From positions 1,116,001 to 1,180,000 of the forward strand of contig JAAVVG010000002.1 in the NCBI GenBank assembly GCA_012976225.1: a stretch of DNA of 64,000 bases. Reading direction: 5' to 3'. The stretch is from Golubevia sp. BC0850. Its lineage: Eukaryota; Basidiomycota; Exobasidiomycetes; Golubeviales; Golubeviaceae. Numbering within the stretch: the first letter of the stretch is position 1; the number at the start of each line of letters is the position of its first letter. Positions 37,448-47,005 of this stretch are shown piece after piece. Both the position numbers and the translations under genes were made by a program. Under the pieces are notes generated by a model, which did not search any database, was not told the DNA's origin, and saw only the letters and a list, made by a program, of their open reading frames with translations.

Positions 37448-38609
37448 CTGCAGGTCTGAACTTTGAACAAGACACGTCCCTGTTTCTAGCATCGTTTCAA
37501 TGGTTGTGGGAGAGAGGAGGTGGAGGAAATGTTGACAGCAAAAAATGGCAGTAGGATTGATGACTGCCCCAGTGCTCTGAGTGATTGAGGGTAGGGTTTG
37601 CCAATCGTTCCGAATCAGAGAAGAGGAATGCCAGCGGATTCACTCTGACTCGTTCCAGAAAGATCGCAACGACAGTAACTACTTTGAGCAATGAATGACA
37701 ACATGAAGAACATGTCGAAGGGAGGAGTGATGAAGACTTGAGGCTTGGATGGATCATGCGAGGCCTTGCTCTCTTAGACTTCCTGTGCACTCACCTGATC
37801 TCATTTCTTCTTTCCTGATTTTCGAAGTTTCAGTAGACTGTTTCCGAAAGATATGTTCCAGCCAGTTGGAGCTTCAAAAGAAGAAGACTGCAAGGATGAA
37901 TCCGATGGATGGGGTACAGAAGAGACCAAAGATTCAAAGAAACGATTCCGCTTTTCCTCCTCGATCAATTCCACCATTTCCTGTTCTTCATTCTTAACCT
38001 CGTTACAAGAATAAAGGAATCACTAGATCACTTTGGCGTCTCGTCGTTGCCCACTAGATCCCCAGACGTCTCTACTTCGGAGAGGCTGTCGATCGCTAGG
38101 ATTTAGGGCTCAGGTGTGAGGTGCGGCAAAACAATTCATCAAATCAGATGGAACTTCGCTTCTCAATTGTACAAGACTACAGAATCAGAGGCTGACTATC
38201 CTCGACTCGGTAAGTATCAGATCCTCTCATCTGCATCTCCAGCAGCTCCTCCTTCTGCAATCTCTTTCTATCGTCGACGGCAGCGACTGTGAACTCAAGC
38301 GCTCTTTCTAGTAGATGGGCCCCAATATCTATCATTAGGTAAAGGGGGAGATTCAAGGAATAGCCAAAAGACAGTTCTCTCCCTTCGATCAATTGGCGAT
38401 GGGAGGAAACGAGAAGAGAAGGTCAGGCGAAGCTACTTGATTGAGTAATAAGGGCTTGAGAGGCTTGAGAGGCAATCTAGGATAGGCTAAGTCAAGGACC
38501 AAACCGAAACAGCCAAACCTCTCCTCTTTGACGAAAAAGAAACTCGAAACTCGAAACTCACAATTTAGAATCTAGATCTCTAGATATCTAGCTCATAGAA
38601 GCCTGAGAC
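37448..38609. other. Gap with an F-box-like N-terminal scrap on the minus strand
   Basis: No intact gene. A minus-strand open stretch at 38177-38392 reads '...LNLPLYLMIDIGAHLLERALEF' and 'KRLQKEELLEMQMRG', similar in shape to the F-box starts at 35634 and 62945 ('LPLDVAIVIAEEIF'). It is too short to be a full gene and is probably a further N-terminal relic. The rest shows no coding signal. Confidence 0.35.
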
Positions 38610-39865
38610 TCATTCCAGTTCTATGACCTCTTCCACTAATTCCCTGAGCTCTGACAAAATTGTACAACCCTTGAAGTAAGCCTTTAAAGTCTTGATCGGC
38701 ATCATCTCAACTCCGTCTACCTCTTTTCCAGCCTCTACATTCTCTTTCCGCTTCCTGAGTAAATTGACAAGATTATCGAACCCTCCATCATCAGAATAAG
38801 TGAATTCTTCATTAGTAATTCTCAGTCCTTTTAGTATAGGGCATCTCTCTGCCAGCCTTTCCCAGCTCTCCATATCTTGAACCCATATCTCTGACACTGA
38901 TGGTAAACCTTTCATAATATCGTATTGCTCTATGTTCAAAGTTAAGGATGAAGGGACAATCACCCACCTTGGAAAATACCTCTGGGGGTTTTGCTGCAGT
39001 TCCAAGAACTCCAAGTCGGGAAAGTTGAGTGATTGGATTTGTGATTTCTCATTTTCATAATCCTGTTCCTCTTCAAAATCCTGTTCCTCCCCTTCATCGC
39101 TTAAGTCAAGACGCAAATGCCTCAAAGTTCGAGAAGGCGTTTCTAGAATGTACCTCCACTCTGATTCTGAATGCACCTTGTTGATAGCGAGCGACGTCAG
39201 GTTCTTCAGAAAGCCAGGAGCTGCTTGGACTTGCATCCCTAGGTCCCAGCTCCAAAAAATTCGAGGTTGAGGATAATTGGAAACTCGAGTTTCTAAATTT
39301 TGGTTTTCTTCTTCTACTCCTAACTTTCTTATAAGGACTGAAGGCTGGAAATAGCAACCATCAAAGACCCTAAAATCTCTCAGCTGTGGGAACTTCCATG
39401 CTAGTTCAGAGAAAGGGAAAATGGTTTCATAATCGACGACTTCGCCCCAGTCAGGTTGAAAGTTCATAACTCGTAGAGAAGCACTTGATCTCTCCAGAAC
39501 TGCTTTGAAATGCTGAGCTTGTTCTTCTGACCATTCGATCCTGGTCTGGATTGATACCTCCTCCAAAATACTTTGACTCTTATGATCAAATAAATCGAGC
39601 ACCTCTGGCCTCATTTGCCTTGCTCCTCAGCCAGAATGAGGCTTCTCCAAAGACTCGTGTTGTCTTCCATCGTTTGCGACTATACTGGACAGACCTCTCT
39701 TGTTGTGGCCACTTCAATTGAAGAGAGTTGTTTGAAAAACAGGGCTCTTAAGCTTGTTGGGAGGTCGTTGATATTCAGAGGTCGCTGAGGTTGATTTGAC
39801 AGTTCGAATTGCAAAGCTGGGAGAAAGAGGGAAGAACATATTGTTAGAAAGTGCTTATGAGCCAT
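38610..39865 (-). pseudogene. F-box/LRR family gene, mildly decayed (relic 4)
   Basis: The best-preserved long copy of the family. The F-box end (39865-39680) reads 'INDLPTSLRALFFKQLSSIEVATTREVC' and matches 'LGIFKYLSSLEIAIFREVC' of the 44.9-kb copy. Frame then hits a TAG, although the next codons still spell 'SQTMEDNTSLWRSLILAEE', equal to 'FQTMEDNKSLWRRLVLEER' there. A second stop and frame change follow near 39617. From 39614 to 38610, 334 codons are fully open: leucine-rich sections ('LRHLRLDLSD', 'FPDLEFLELQQNP', 'CPILKGLRITNEEF') and the family tail 'LLRKRKENVEAGKEVDGVEM'. With only two or three lesions and a long open LRR part, decay looks recent. No splice pair rescues the break, because the interrupted bases are conserved coding sequence. 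Confidence 0.65.
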
Positions 39866-40036
39866 TAAGAAGACTTCCTTGTTCCAGAGAGTAACGTACT
39901 ATTCCGAAATGAAAGTCTGCTTTGACCTTTGAATTGGGAGGATGTCTTTCACGATTCGCAGGCAAGATTTGAATTGCTCGGATTCTTTTCCTCCACCAGC
40001 TTCTACTTCCTTTTCGATTCAGCTTCCTTCATCAAG

Positions 40037-41843
40037 ATGGATCTAATTCGAAGTGTCTACCATCTACTTGGAGCTGAACCGCCAGCCTCATTGCCTTACA
40101 TCGTAGGAATCACCGTCGCCTCAGTGGTTCTACCCTTATCAATCTTCTTTACAAGATCAGCTCGTCCAAGACAAGGTACTCTTCCACCTTACAGAGAAAA
40201 AGTCGTCATTCTAGGAGCTTCATCAGGAGTAGGCTACTCTCTAGCCATCAATTATGCAAGAAGAGGTTGTAGAGATCTAGTATTGGTTGCTAGAAGAAGG
40301 AAGGAATTGGAAGAACTGATTAAGGAATGTGAGGTTCAAGCAAAGGAAGCTGAAGAATGGGATCAAGCTCAAGAGGCTCCAGATTGGAGAGTTAGGCAAG
40401 GTCAAACTAAATTTCATTTGGTGTTGGCGGATTGTGGGGAGAGTGAGGATGTGGAGAGGTTGTTAAAGGAGGTCAAAGAGGGTGAGTAGATGAGAGTTAA
40501 TCAGGCAGAACATGCAAAGCGAAGGATGGACAATGAAATAAATTGTGTCAGTTCTCGGCATGAGCTTAGACGAAGAAAGGATAGAGAATGAGGAGTCGGA
40601 TGGGAAGTCCAAGTGTCAATCGAAGTGCTCCAGACAGCTCAGAGGATTAGCTATCTGCTCTCAAACTCGCGTCTTTCAAGTCGAGATGCATAGTATTAAT
40701 ATCTTCAGTTAAGCCACAGAGGCCAGAGAGCTTCATAGTGGAGCTGCAAAGAGGGGATCGGATAGCAGCCTCGAGAGTCGTAAGTCTGGGTTCCAGCTCT
40801 GCCTTTCTCTCATAAATAGTCGGAAGCGGAAAGTAACCCAGACTTCTATTACTCATATGTTCTGCTATCATGTCCTATGCCAAGCTCAAGAGGACCCTTG
40901 AAAGAGAGTCGCCTCCCTCTCCCTTTCGCTGACCCCCCCCCTTCTCTCTCCCTCCCCCTAATCTCCACAGCTATCGGAGGTCTAGACACCTTACACATCT
41001 GCTTTGGAGTCTCAGCTCTACGTCCTCTACTCGGAATAGCAGGTCTAGATCCAATCAGACCTTGTCCTCCAGCAAACGCTTCGAAAGGTTCTTCCTCCAA
41101 ATCCTCCCAAGATTTGAATGAACTTTCAACTTCAGAAGTGAATGTCAGTGGATTAGAAGCCATCAGAAACGCAACCGACAAAGCTTGTCAAGTCAATGTT
41201 ACCGCTACTGCTATGGTTTTGGCTGCCTTTGTGAGTTCGAAGGAAGACAGAACATGGAGAAAAGAGATTGTCTGTGTCTTTTAGATTGCTTGCTGAGTGA
41301 CTTTCTCTGCCTTCTTTTCTTTTTCATACTTTCTCAACCTCAAACAATCAAACCATTACTTCAACGAAGATCCCTCTAATGCAATTCACCTCCAAGCTCC
41401 CTTCAATAGTTCTAATCTCCTCAGTAGCAGCTCACATTCCAGCCCCAACTCGATCACTCTACGGAGCCACAAAAGCAGCTCAATCAGTTCTGTTCCAAGC
41501 AGTAGCCATGGAATCAGGTTCTCAATCTAAATTCCCCTCTTCAAAACGTTCAAACATCAAATTTGTATCTCTCTGTCCTGGAACCATCCTTTCGGACTTC
41601 AGGAAATCAGCGGTAGATGGTCCTCCTGAAGAATCTGGAGCTAGAGACGCTGCTTGGGATGCAAAGGGAAAGAAATCAGATGCTTTGACACCTGAAGAAT
41701 GCGCTCAAAGAGCTGTGGACGCGGTGGATAGGTTTCAGAAAGGTAACATTTTGTTCCCTGCTAAATACAAATATGCTAGATTTGGACAGTTGGTTCTTCC
41801 AGGATTGGTAGAAGGAATTGCTCACAAGAAGTATGAGTATTAG
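40037..41843 (+). CDS. Membrane-anchored short-chain dehydrogenase/reductase (SDR)
   Basis: NAD(P)-dependent oxidoreductase. Three exons (40037-40481, 40971-41230, 41370-41843) join in phase to 392 residues. A membrane segment lies at about residues 17-38 ('LPYIVGITVASVVLPLSIFF'). It is followed by the Rossmann motif 'KVVILGASSGVGYSLAINYA' (GxxxGxG). The catalytic motif is 'SLYGATKAAQSVL' (YxxxK), preceded by 'IVLISSVAAHIPAPT' with the catalytic Ser. The usual NNAG is replaced by 'CFGVSA'. The tail 'LVEGIAHKKYEY' ends in basic residues, suggesting ER retention. The layout resembles ketodihydrosphingosine-reductase or 11-beta-HSD-like SDRs, but I cannot assign the substrate. Intron 1 is 489 bp, long for this window. 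Confidence 0.85.
40647..40871 (-). other. Antisense open frame inside SDR intron 1
   Basis: 74 codons open on the minus strand, entirely within the first intron of the SDR gene ('YERKAELEPRLTTLEAAIRS', then 'LTEDINTMHLDLKDASLRADS'). The leucine spacing is loosely LRR-like. It could be a scrap of the F-box/LRR family inserted in the intron, or chance. No start context or splice partners support a functional gene. Confidence 0.25.
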
Positions 41844-42251
41844 CGGTTGGAAAGGAAAGTCTGTGATGAAAATCTGTAAATAGATTCTTTTACTGTTTGC
41901 TCTTTTAAGCTGAATCTAATATGGTGTCAAATGGAACAGGTTTGGCTTGTGAATTTTCGAAGTTCAGAGTCTCAAAGCATCGAGAGGTTCAAGAATCGTG
42001 TAAGCTCTCAAAGCGTAGAAAGAAACAGACAAAAAACAGTCGACGCGAGAGGCTTGGGATTGCAATGGAAATTGATGGTACAAGGTGTGACTTATTGAGT
42101 TCTTATATGAAGGGTAGAGGAATGAAGTTTGGGAGTGCTAGAAGAGAAGAGATACTTGAGGGTCGTAAATCGTGAGAGTCGCAAGTAACGTTAGGGAGTC
42201 AACAGCGAGAAGAATAAGAGGCCAACTTGAGAGACCTCCATCTCCGAGAGT
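41844..42251. other. Convergent 3' region, SDR / BUB2
   Basis: About 400 bp between convergent stop codons. Open stretches are Lys/Arg-rich and featureless. Nothing recognised. Confidence 0.5.
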
Positions 42252-43309
42252 CTACATGAATTCAGTTGCAGTGGAAGGATCGTAAGTATGACGAACCAGC
42301 TCATCATACAAAGAATCAGGTAAATCTCTAACCAAGGTGACTGTGATTCCGATGACGGGTTGAGCTTCTAGAGGTGGGAAATTTCGAAGTAACCTCATCG
42401 GACTGAAGAAGTTGGGTAGGGGGACAAGAAGAAGAGGAAGAAGTCAGAAAAGAGAAATGCCGGTGCTTTGAGCGAGTTCCAAGAGCATTCAGTCGAAGAA
42501 AAATCTCACCTAGGACTGTGCATCAGCTCATCCCTGATCAACAGCAGTTGAGAGACAACACAAAGGATGTTGAGATGAACCCCGAATGCTAGAAGGAAAT
42601 CCCATAGTTGTAGGACTTGTTCTAGAGGGGGAGTGCAGGCGCATAGAGTTAGGACGGCTGTTGAGGATAGAGAGATTCCAGAGGGAGGGGAAAAGGTCAA
42701 GAGAGTGAGGAGTGAAAGCTTCAGTTCGTCTGAATTCGATATTTCGATCAAAGAACAAGGAATGAGTCAGTGGAGTAGCGCGAAAACTCACAAGGAAAAG
42801 CATAAATCTCAGCACTCAAATTCTTCGACCTCAGATACCCATACAAAGCTGGATCCGCGAGTTCCAAGCATTTGTCTAGTAACTGTCAGATACGAGGAGA
42901 GATCAGCACCAATGTCAATACGTTCGAGCCTGGAAGCTCGAAGCTCAAGACACATTTTCACGTCTCTCTCTTTCTCTTACTCACCTGCAAACCTCTATGA
43001 ACCCCAGGCAGCGTAGGTTGAACATAGAGAGGACAACAGACCTCTATGAACCTACTGAAACAGTGGAAGGCTTCCAGTTCAGAAGGCAGAGTGTAGAGAA
43101 AAGGAGCAGCGAGGACATTCATCCCTTGAACGTAGGAGAAGTCGTAGGGGGTATCTTGTGGTTCGTCTCCTTCGTCTAGATCGCGAGAGAGAAGGTGAAA
43201 AATCGAATGAAGTGAGCGTTCAAGACATAAATGTGTGTGTGTGTGTGTGTGTGTGAGTGAGTGAGTGAGTGAGAAGAGAGAGAGAGAGAGTGAGAGAGAG
43301 AGAGAGAGA

Positions 43310-43360
<51 letters not shown>

Positions 43361-44371
43361 GAAGAGAGCGTCAGTGAAGATCTCGTCGAGAAATGGAAGG
43401 CGAACAACGATCTCTTGGTAGTAATCACACCTCTCCCTCTCTCCCTCTCACTGCATCTACTAACCCCAATGTTTCCAAGCGAAAGCATCCAACAACCTGA
43501 TCAACTTCTCCTCCTTGACCCTCCGTTTGAAGCCCTGGTCGGTGGCCAAGGTTCTGAAGGTGTCGTTGCGGATCTTGTCGTGAGCTGGAGATTTGCCTTT
43601 GGACACTAGTGATAGATAGGGCGTGACAGGTAGAGACCGGATTGAGAGAAGAAGTTTCCAGATGATTGGACGATGAGGTGTTCCGGAGGGGGTGGCGAAC
43701 TGAGGAAGATGGGAGGGGGAGAAAGGCTTTAGATGAGGATGGGGTCTACGAGAAGGTTGATGTGACTTAAATTATTGATTTAAGGTTTAAAGATACATTT
43801 CGAGAACTAATTTGAGGACGAGAAAGAGATTGCCTTGAAGCTCATCTACGTTTTCCATGCTTCGGCTCGCAGCATCTCCCTCTCCAAGTCTCTGACTCTC
43901 TTGCTTTCCACTCTCTGACTCTTCAGAGTGTGTCTTAGCAACTGAGTCATTTGCATCAACTTGACAACTAACCTTATCATCTGGAATTCCCTCTGTCAAG
44001 ATCATTCTCCTCAATCTCCTCATAGCATCCTCATGTTCAGCTTCCGTCTTTACCAAAGTTGAGTTCCTAGGTTTCTGCACTTGTATCTGAGATTGAGTAT
44101 CAGTATTTGAAGTAGTAGGAGTCAAGAGCAAGTTGCCTGATCTTTGTCTTCTCGGTTGTTGAGTGTTGTTTGTCGAGGAAGAAACTGGTTGATGTCTTGA
44201 GAACAAGCGTTGCCATGCTGCTAAAGATGGATGAGAGGTTGCATCAAGTTGTGAAGTCTGATTGCTTGAAGATGAGTTTGGGTTTGGTGAAATGGAAGAG
44301 TTAGAAGAAATTGCTGGATTGGATTGAGAGGAAGAGGAAGTTGCAGGTGCAGGTGCAGGTGCAGGTGCCAT
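42252..44371 (-). CDS. BUB2: Mitotic checkpoint TBC-domain protein Bub2/Cdc16 (apparent 1-base frameshift)
   Basis: GTPase-activating subunit that, with Bfa1/Byr4, restrains the mitotic-exit or septation GTPase. Six exons: 44371-43973, 43699-43465, 43175-42985, 42883-42792, 42657-42510, 42402-42252. The N-terminus is Ala/Pro then Ser/Asn-rich, longer than in yeast. The TBC part runs 'RRMILTEGIPDDK', 'IRNDTFRTLATDQGFKRRV', 'LIRLLDAFAWKHW', 'YDFSYVQGMNVLAAPFLY', 'LLDKCLELADPALYG', 'YLRSKNLSAEIYAFP', 'VLTLCACTPPLEQVLQLWDF', all colinear with Bub2. 'YVQGMN' carries the family's Gln-finger region. The total is 1,216 nt, one over a multiple of three: a run of four C on the + strand (42838-42841) in exon 4 shifts frame between 'ALYG' and 'YLRSK'. 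Without it the product is 404 residues. A sequencing or assembly error is likely in such a conserved gene. Confidence 0.88.
43232..43366. repeat. Compound microsatellite (GT)n-(GTGA)n-(GA)n in BUB2 intron 2
   Basis: Inside intron 2 of BUB2 (43176-43464) lie about 11 GT units, then GTGA repeats, then about 90 bp of nearly pure GA with few interruptions. Confidence 0.92.
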
Positions 44372-44897
44372 TAAGCTTTGGAGAAACTAGATAGAATCTG
44401 CTGCGATTAGAATTTGGAGCTGTTTATTGATATCTGCTCGTATTTACTAAAGTTAAAGTTTTGAAAGTTGAAGGTGTTGTCGAGAGGAGAGAGATTGCTT
44501 CAACTCTCGTGTTGCACACAGCACAACCTTCCTTCCTTCCGGACTATCCAACAATTACCTTTCGAACTACAGTGAGACTACAATTCTGCTTATCTATCTC
44601 AATCGACAGTATCTCCAACTGATCCTCTCACTTCTCTCTTCTTCTTGCTCTTTCTTTCATCCAGCTTCTCACTCGTCCAAGTCAGTTCGCTCTCCAAGAA
44701 GCACATTTATTCTTCTGACTCTAATTACCAAGCTACGTTTTAAGTTGTACTTCAAACAATAGACTGGTAAGATCTTTATCTCTCCGACAGATTACCTGTC
44801 GAGCATCCTCTGATATCTCTTTCTCTCTTCCTTCTTTTCGTCCAGTCCATCCAACTCTTCTCTATCCTCGAATTTCAGCCCTCAAACGCACTCTACC
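44372..44897. promoter_or_regulatory. Divergent intergenic region, BUB2 / F-box gene
   Basis: 526 bp between divergent start codons. The part next to the F-box gene is strongly CT-rich (44805-44890). No gene recognised. Confidence 0.4.
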
Positions 44898-46107
44898 ATG
44901 AAGCAGTTTCCCTCAGAACTCATACTCGGAATCTTCAAATACCTTTCTTCTTTGGAAATAGCCATTTTCAGAGAGGTCTGCAGTGAATGGTTTCAGACAA
45001 TGGAAGACAACAAGAGTCTGTGGAGAAGACTCGTACTAGAAGAGAGAAGACCAGAATGGAGAAACGCGATAGTAGAGCTATTCTATCAGAAGAGTAACAG
45101 CACTCCGAAAGATGTATCGATTGGGACGGAGCCAGAGTTGGAATCAGAGCAGATCGACCATCTCAAAGAGACCCTCCAGAAATCAAGAGAAACCCTCCAA
45201 GTCCTCTCCTTCCGAGCTAAGTCGCCAGACTTCTCATTCTACGATCTCTTTCCAAGCCTGATTCCGGTCCTTCCTAGATTGGCAGACTTCAGAATCTTTC
45301 ACGACGTATCACCGGGGGATCCTTCCGTTCGCCTCCTCAAAGGAAAAACGCAGATGGATGAATTCACCGACTCAGCCAACAAGCTCTTCATTCTTTGGAT
45401 AAGAGATTACGAGCGTGTACCGGAAGCTGCTCTCGGACGCTTGAATCATCTCACATCCCTCACCGTCTGGTCAGATTTTGGAGATTGGTCTTTAACCCAG
45501 TCAGACTGGGAAAAGGGATTGAGGGAGTTTCTAGTTCAATCACCAAGAACTCTCAAACACCTTTGCTTATGTTTCTCGAAAGTATCAGCCGATCCTACTG
45601 AGTTCCAAGCCCTCAACTTTCCCTCCCTGAAGGTCTTGGAGCTAAAAGCTGATAGTTTACCACTTTGGATGACCTCCATTTCAGACGTGACTCTGATCCT
45701 CTTGTTCGTATTCTCCGATCATCAAATACCACCAGAGATCTCGGAATGATAAATCGGTCCGCGGTTCAGCTGCGAGAATGTAGAAGATGGCTGTCTGCTT
45801 CTGAAGGAGTTGAGATGGTCTTGACACACGACTCCGAATATATCAAATATACCAAGCTGGGGAGGATTAGGTTTCAGGGAGCAGGAACACCTTCTGCCAG
45901 AACGTCAGTCAAAACTTCAGTCCTCACTCAAAAGAAGGAAAGAGAATGTAGAAGCTGGGTTGGAGGTGGGTGGGGTTAAAATGGTACATTTGGAAAAGTT
46001 GGTTATAACCTTCAAGCACTTCAAGAACTTGGAGGACTTTAGAGAGCTGGCGCAAGAAGTCGTAGATTTGGCTACAGTCCCAGATTATTTCGAGTTGGAG
46101 GTTTGAG
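44898..46107 (+). CDS. F-box/LRR family member, open for 283 codons then frame-shifted
   Basis: The most intact family start: 'MKQFPSELILGIFKYLSSLEIAIFREVCSEWFQTMEDNKSLWRRL', described here by its first lines, is a textbook F-box (hydrophobic core plus the EVC..W turn). Leucine-rich segments follow ('LGRLNHLTSLTVWSDFGDW', 'PRTLKHLCLCFSKVS', 'FPSLKVLELKADSLPLWM'). The open frame ends at 45749. The homologous C-terminal third continues in another frame: 'CENVEDGCLLLKELRWS' (about 45770-45820) and 'KRRKENVEAGLEVGGVKMVHLEKL', ending near 46107, matching the 38.6-kb copy. It may still make a truncated F-box protein of 283 residues; otherwise it is a young pseudogene. F-box proteins recruit targets to the SCF ubiquitin ligase via Skp1. 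Confidence 0.65.
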
Positions 46108-46876
46108 TGAAGGTTCAGAAACTTCAGTTCCAATGAATGTTTGAAAGGTGAGTCTAAGATCTGTCTAGCTTAGAATCCAACATCTCCAGATTCAGTTGAA
46201 CATTAGTCTAAAGAATCTAAAGAATCTAGAACTGATTTCATTAGAACTGGAGTATGTGCTGGAGTCAAAGCTGAAAAATTGGTTGAAATTGATGAAGGAG
46301 ATGAAGAAGAACGAAGAAAGGAGAAAGAAGAAGCAGAAAATAGGATCAAAAAGGGGAGATGAAAGAAGGGAAGAAGTTGAACAGGAGAGATGAAAGAAAG
46401 ACGACTGAGCCAACTGATGCTCCAGCTCCAGCTCAAGAAGGGGTTCTTCTTCTGCCTTTGGACTCACTCAGAAGCTTTTCTGTGCGCTCGAATGATTTTC
46501 TGGTGGCTTTCAGCGCGATCCGGGGCCAGGAGGAGACAGGGATCAGCAGGGTGAGTGGCAATCAGCAGTCATCAGTCAGCGGGGGGGGTTTTTTTTTGGT
46601 TTTTATTTTATTTTTATTTTTTTATCAAATCAATTGAATTCCACTGCGGTCAAGTACCTAAATACAAAACTACCCTGAAATACAAAGCTAAACGTCTAAG
46701 ATTTACAATGTTAAAGGTTTAAAATTTTTGAGGTTTGAGGTATTAAGTTAAAGTTTGAGTTTGACATTTTAAAAAGGGGGTTTGAGGGGGTGAAAGTTTG
46801 AAAAATGATTGCAGAGTCTCAGCTTTTGCTTGAATTGCTACGACTTCTCACTTGATGGCCCTTCAACATGAAGCAA
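46108..46876. other. Low-complexity gap before the tRNA
   Basis: Lys/Glu-type purine runs at 46300-46400, then a G run followed by a T-rich tract (about 46579-46623), then AT-rich sequence. Open stretches on either strand are biased-composition only. No gene recognised. Confidence 0.5.
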
Positions 46877-46997
46877 GTCCTCATAGCTCAGTTGGGAGAG
46901 CGTAGCACTGAAGTAAAGTTCACCACAACTCGTTTAAGAGTTGGAATAAGCCAAGGCAGTTTCGCTAAGGTCTCTGGTTCGAACCCGGATGAGGACA
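46877..46997 (+). tRNA. tRNA-Phe (GAA) with a 48-nt intron
   Basis: The acceptor stem GTCCTCA (46877-46883) pairs perfectly with TGAGGAC (46990-46996), with discriminator A at 46997. The D-arm is GCTC-AGTTGGGA-GAGC. The anticodon arm starts TAGCA-CTGAAG, putting GAA at positions 34-36, hence Phe. The intron (46914-46961) sits after position 37, the canonical place for eukaryotic nuclear tRNA introns. The T-arm is TCTGG-TTCGAAC-CCGGA with the B-box. Removing the intron gives a 73-nt tRNA (before CCA). The base pair closing the anticodon loop is an A-C mismatch. Confidence 0.9.
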
Positions 46998-47001
46998 ATT
47001 C

Positions 47002-47005
47002 TTTT
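47002..47005 (+). terminator. RNA polymerase III terminator (TTTT)
   Basis: A T4 run four bases after the tRNA-Phe discriminator, the normal Pol III stop signal. Confidence 0.75.

Noticed and set aside
46579-46623. G run followed by T-rich tract, suggesting the poly(A) end of a retroposed element on the minus strand
   Set aside because: No element body, target-site duplication or reverse-transcriptase text was found on either side.
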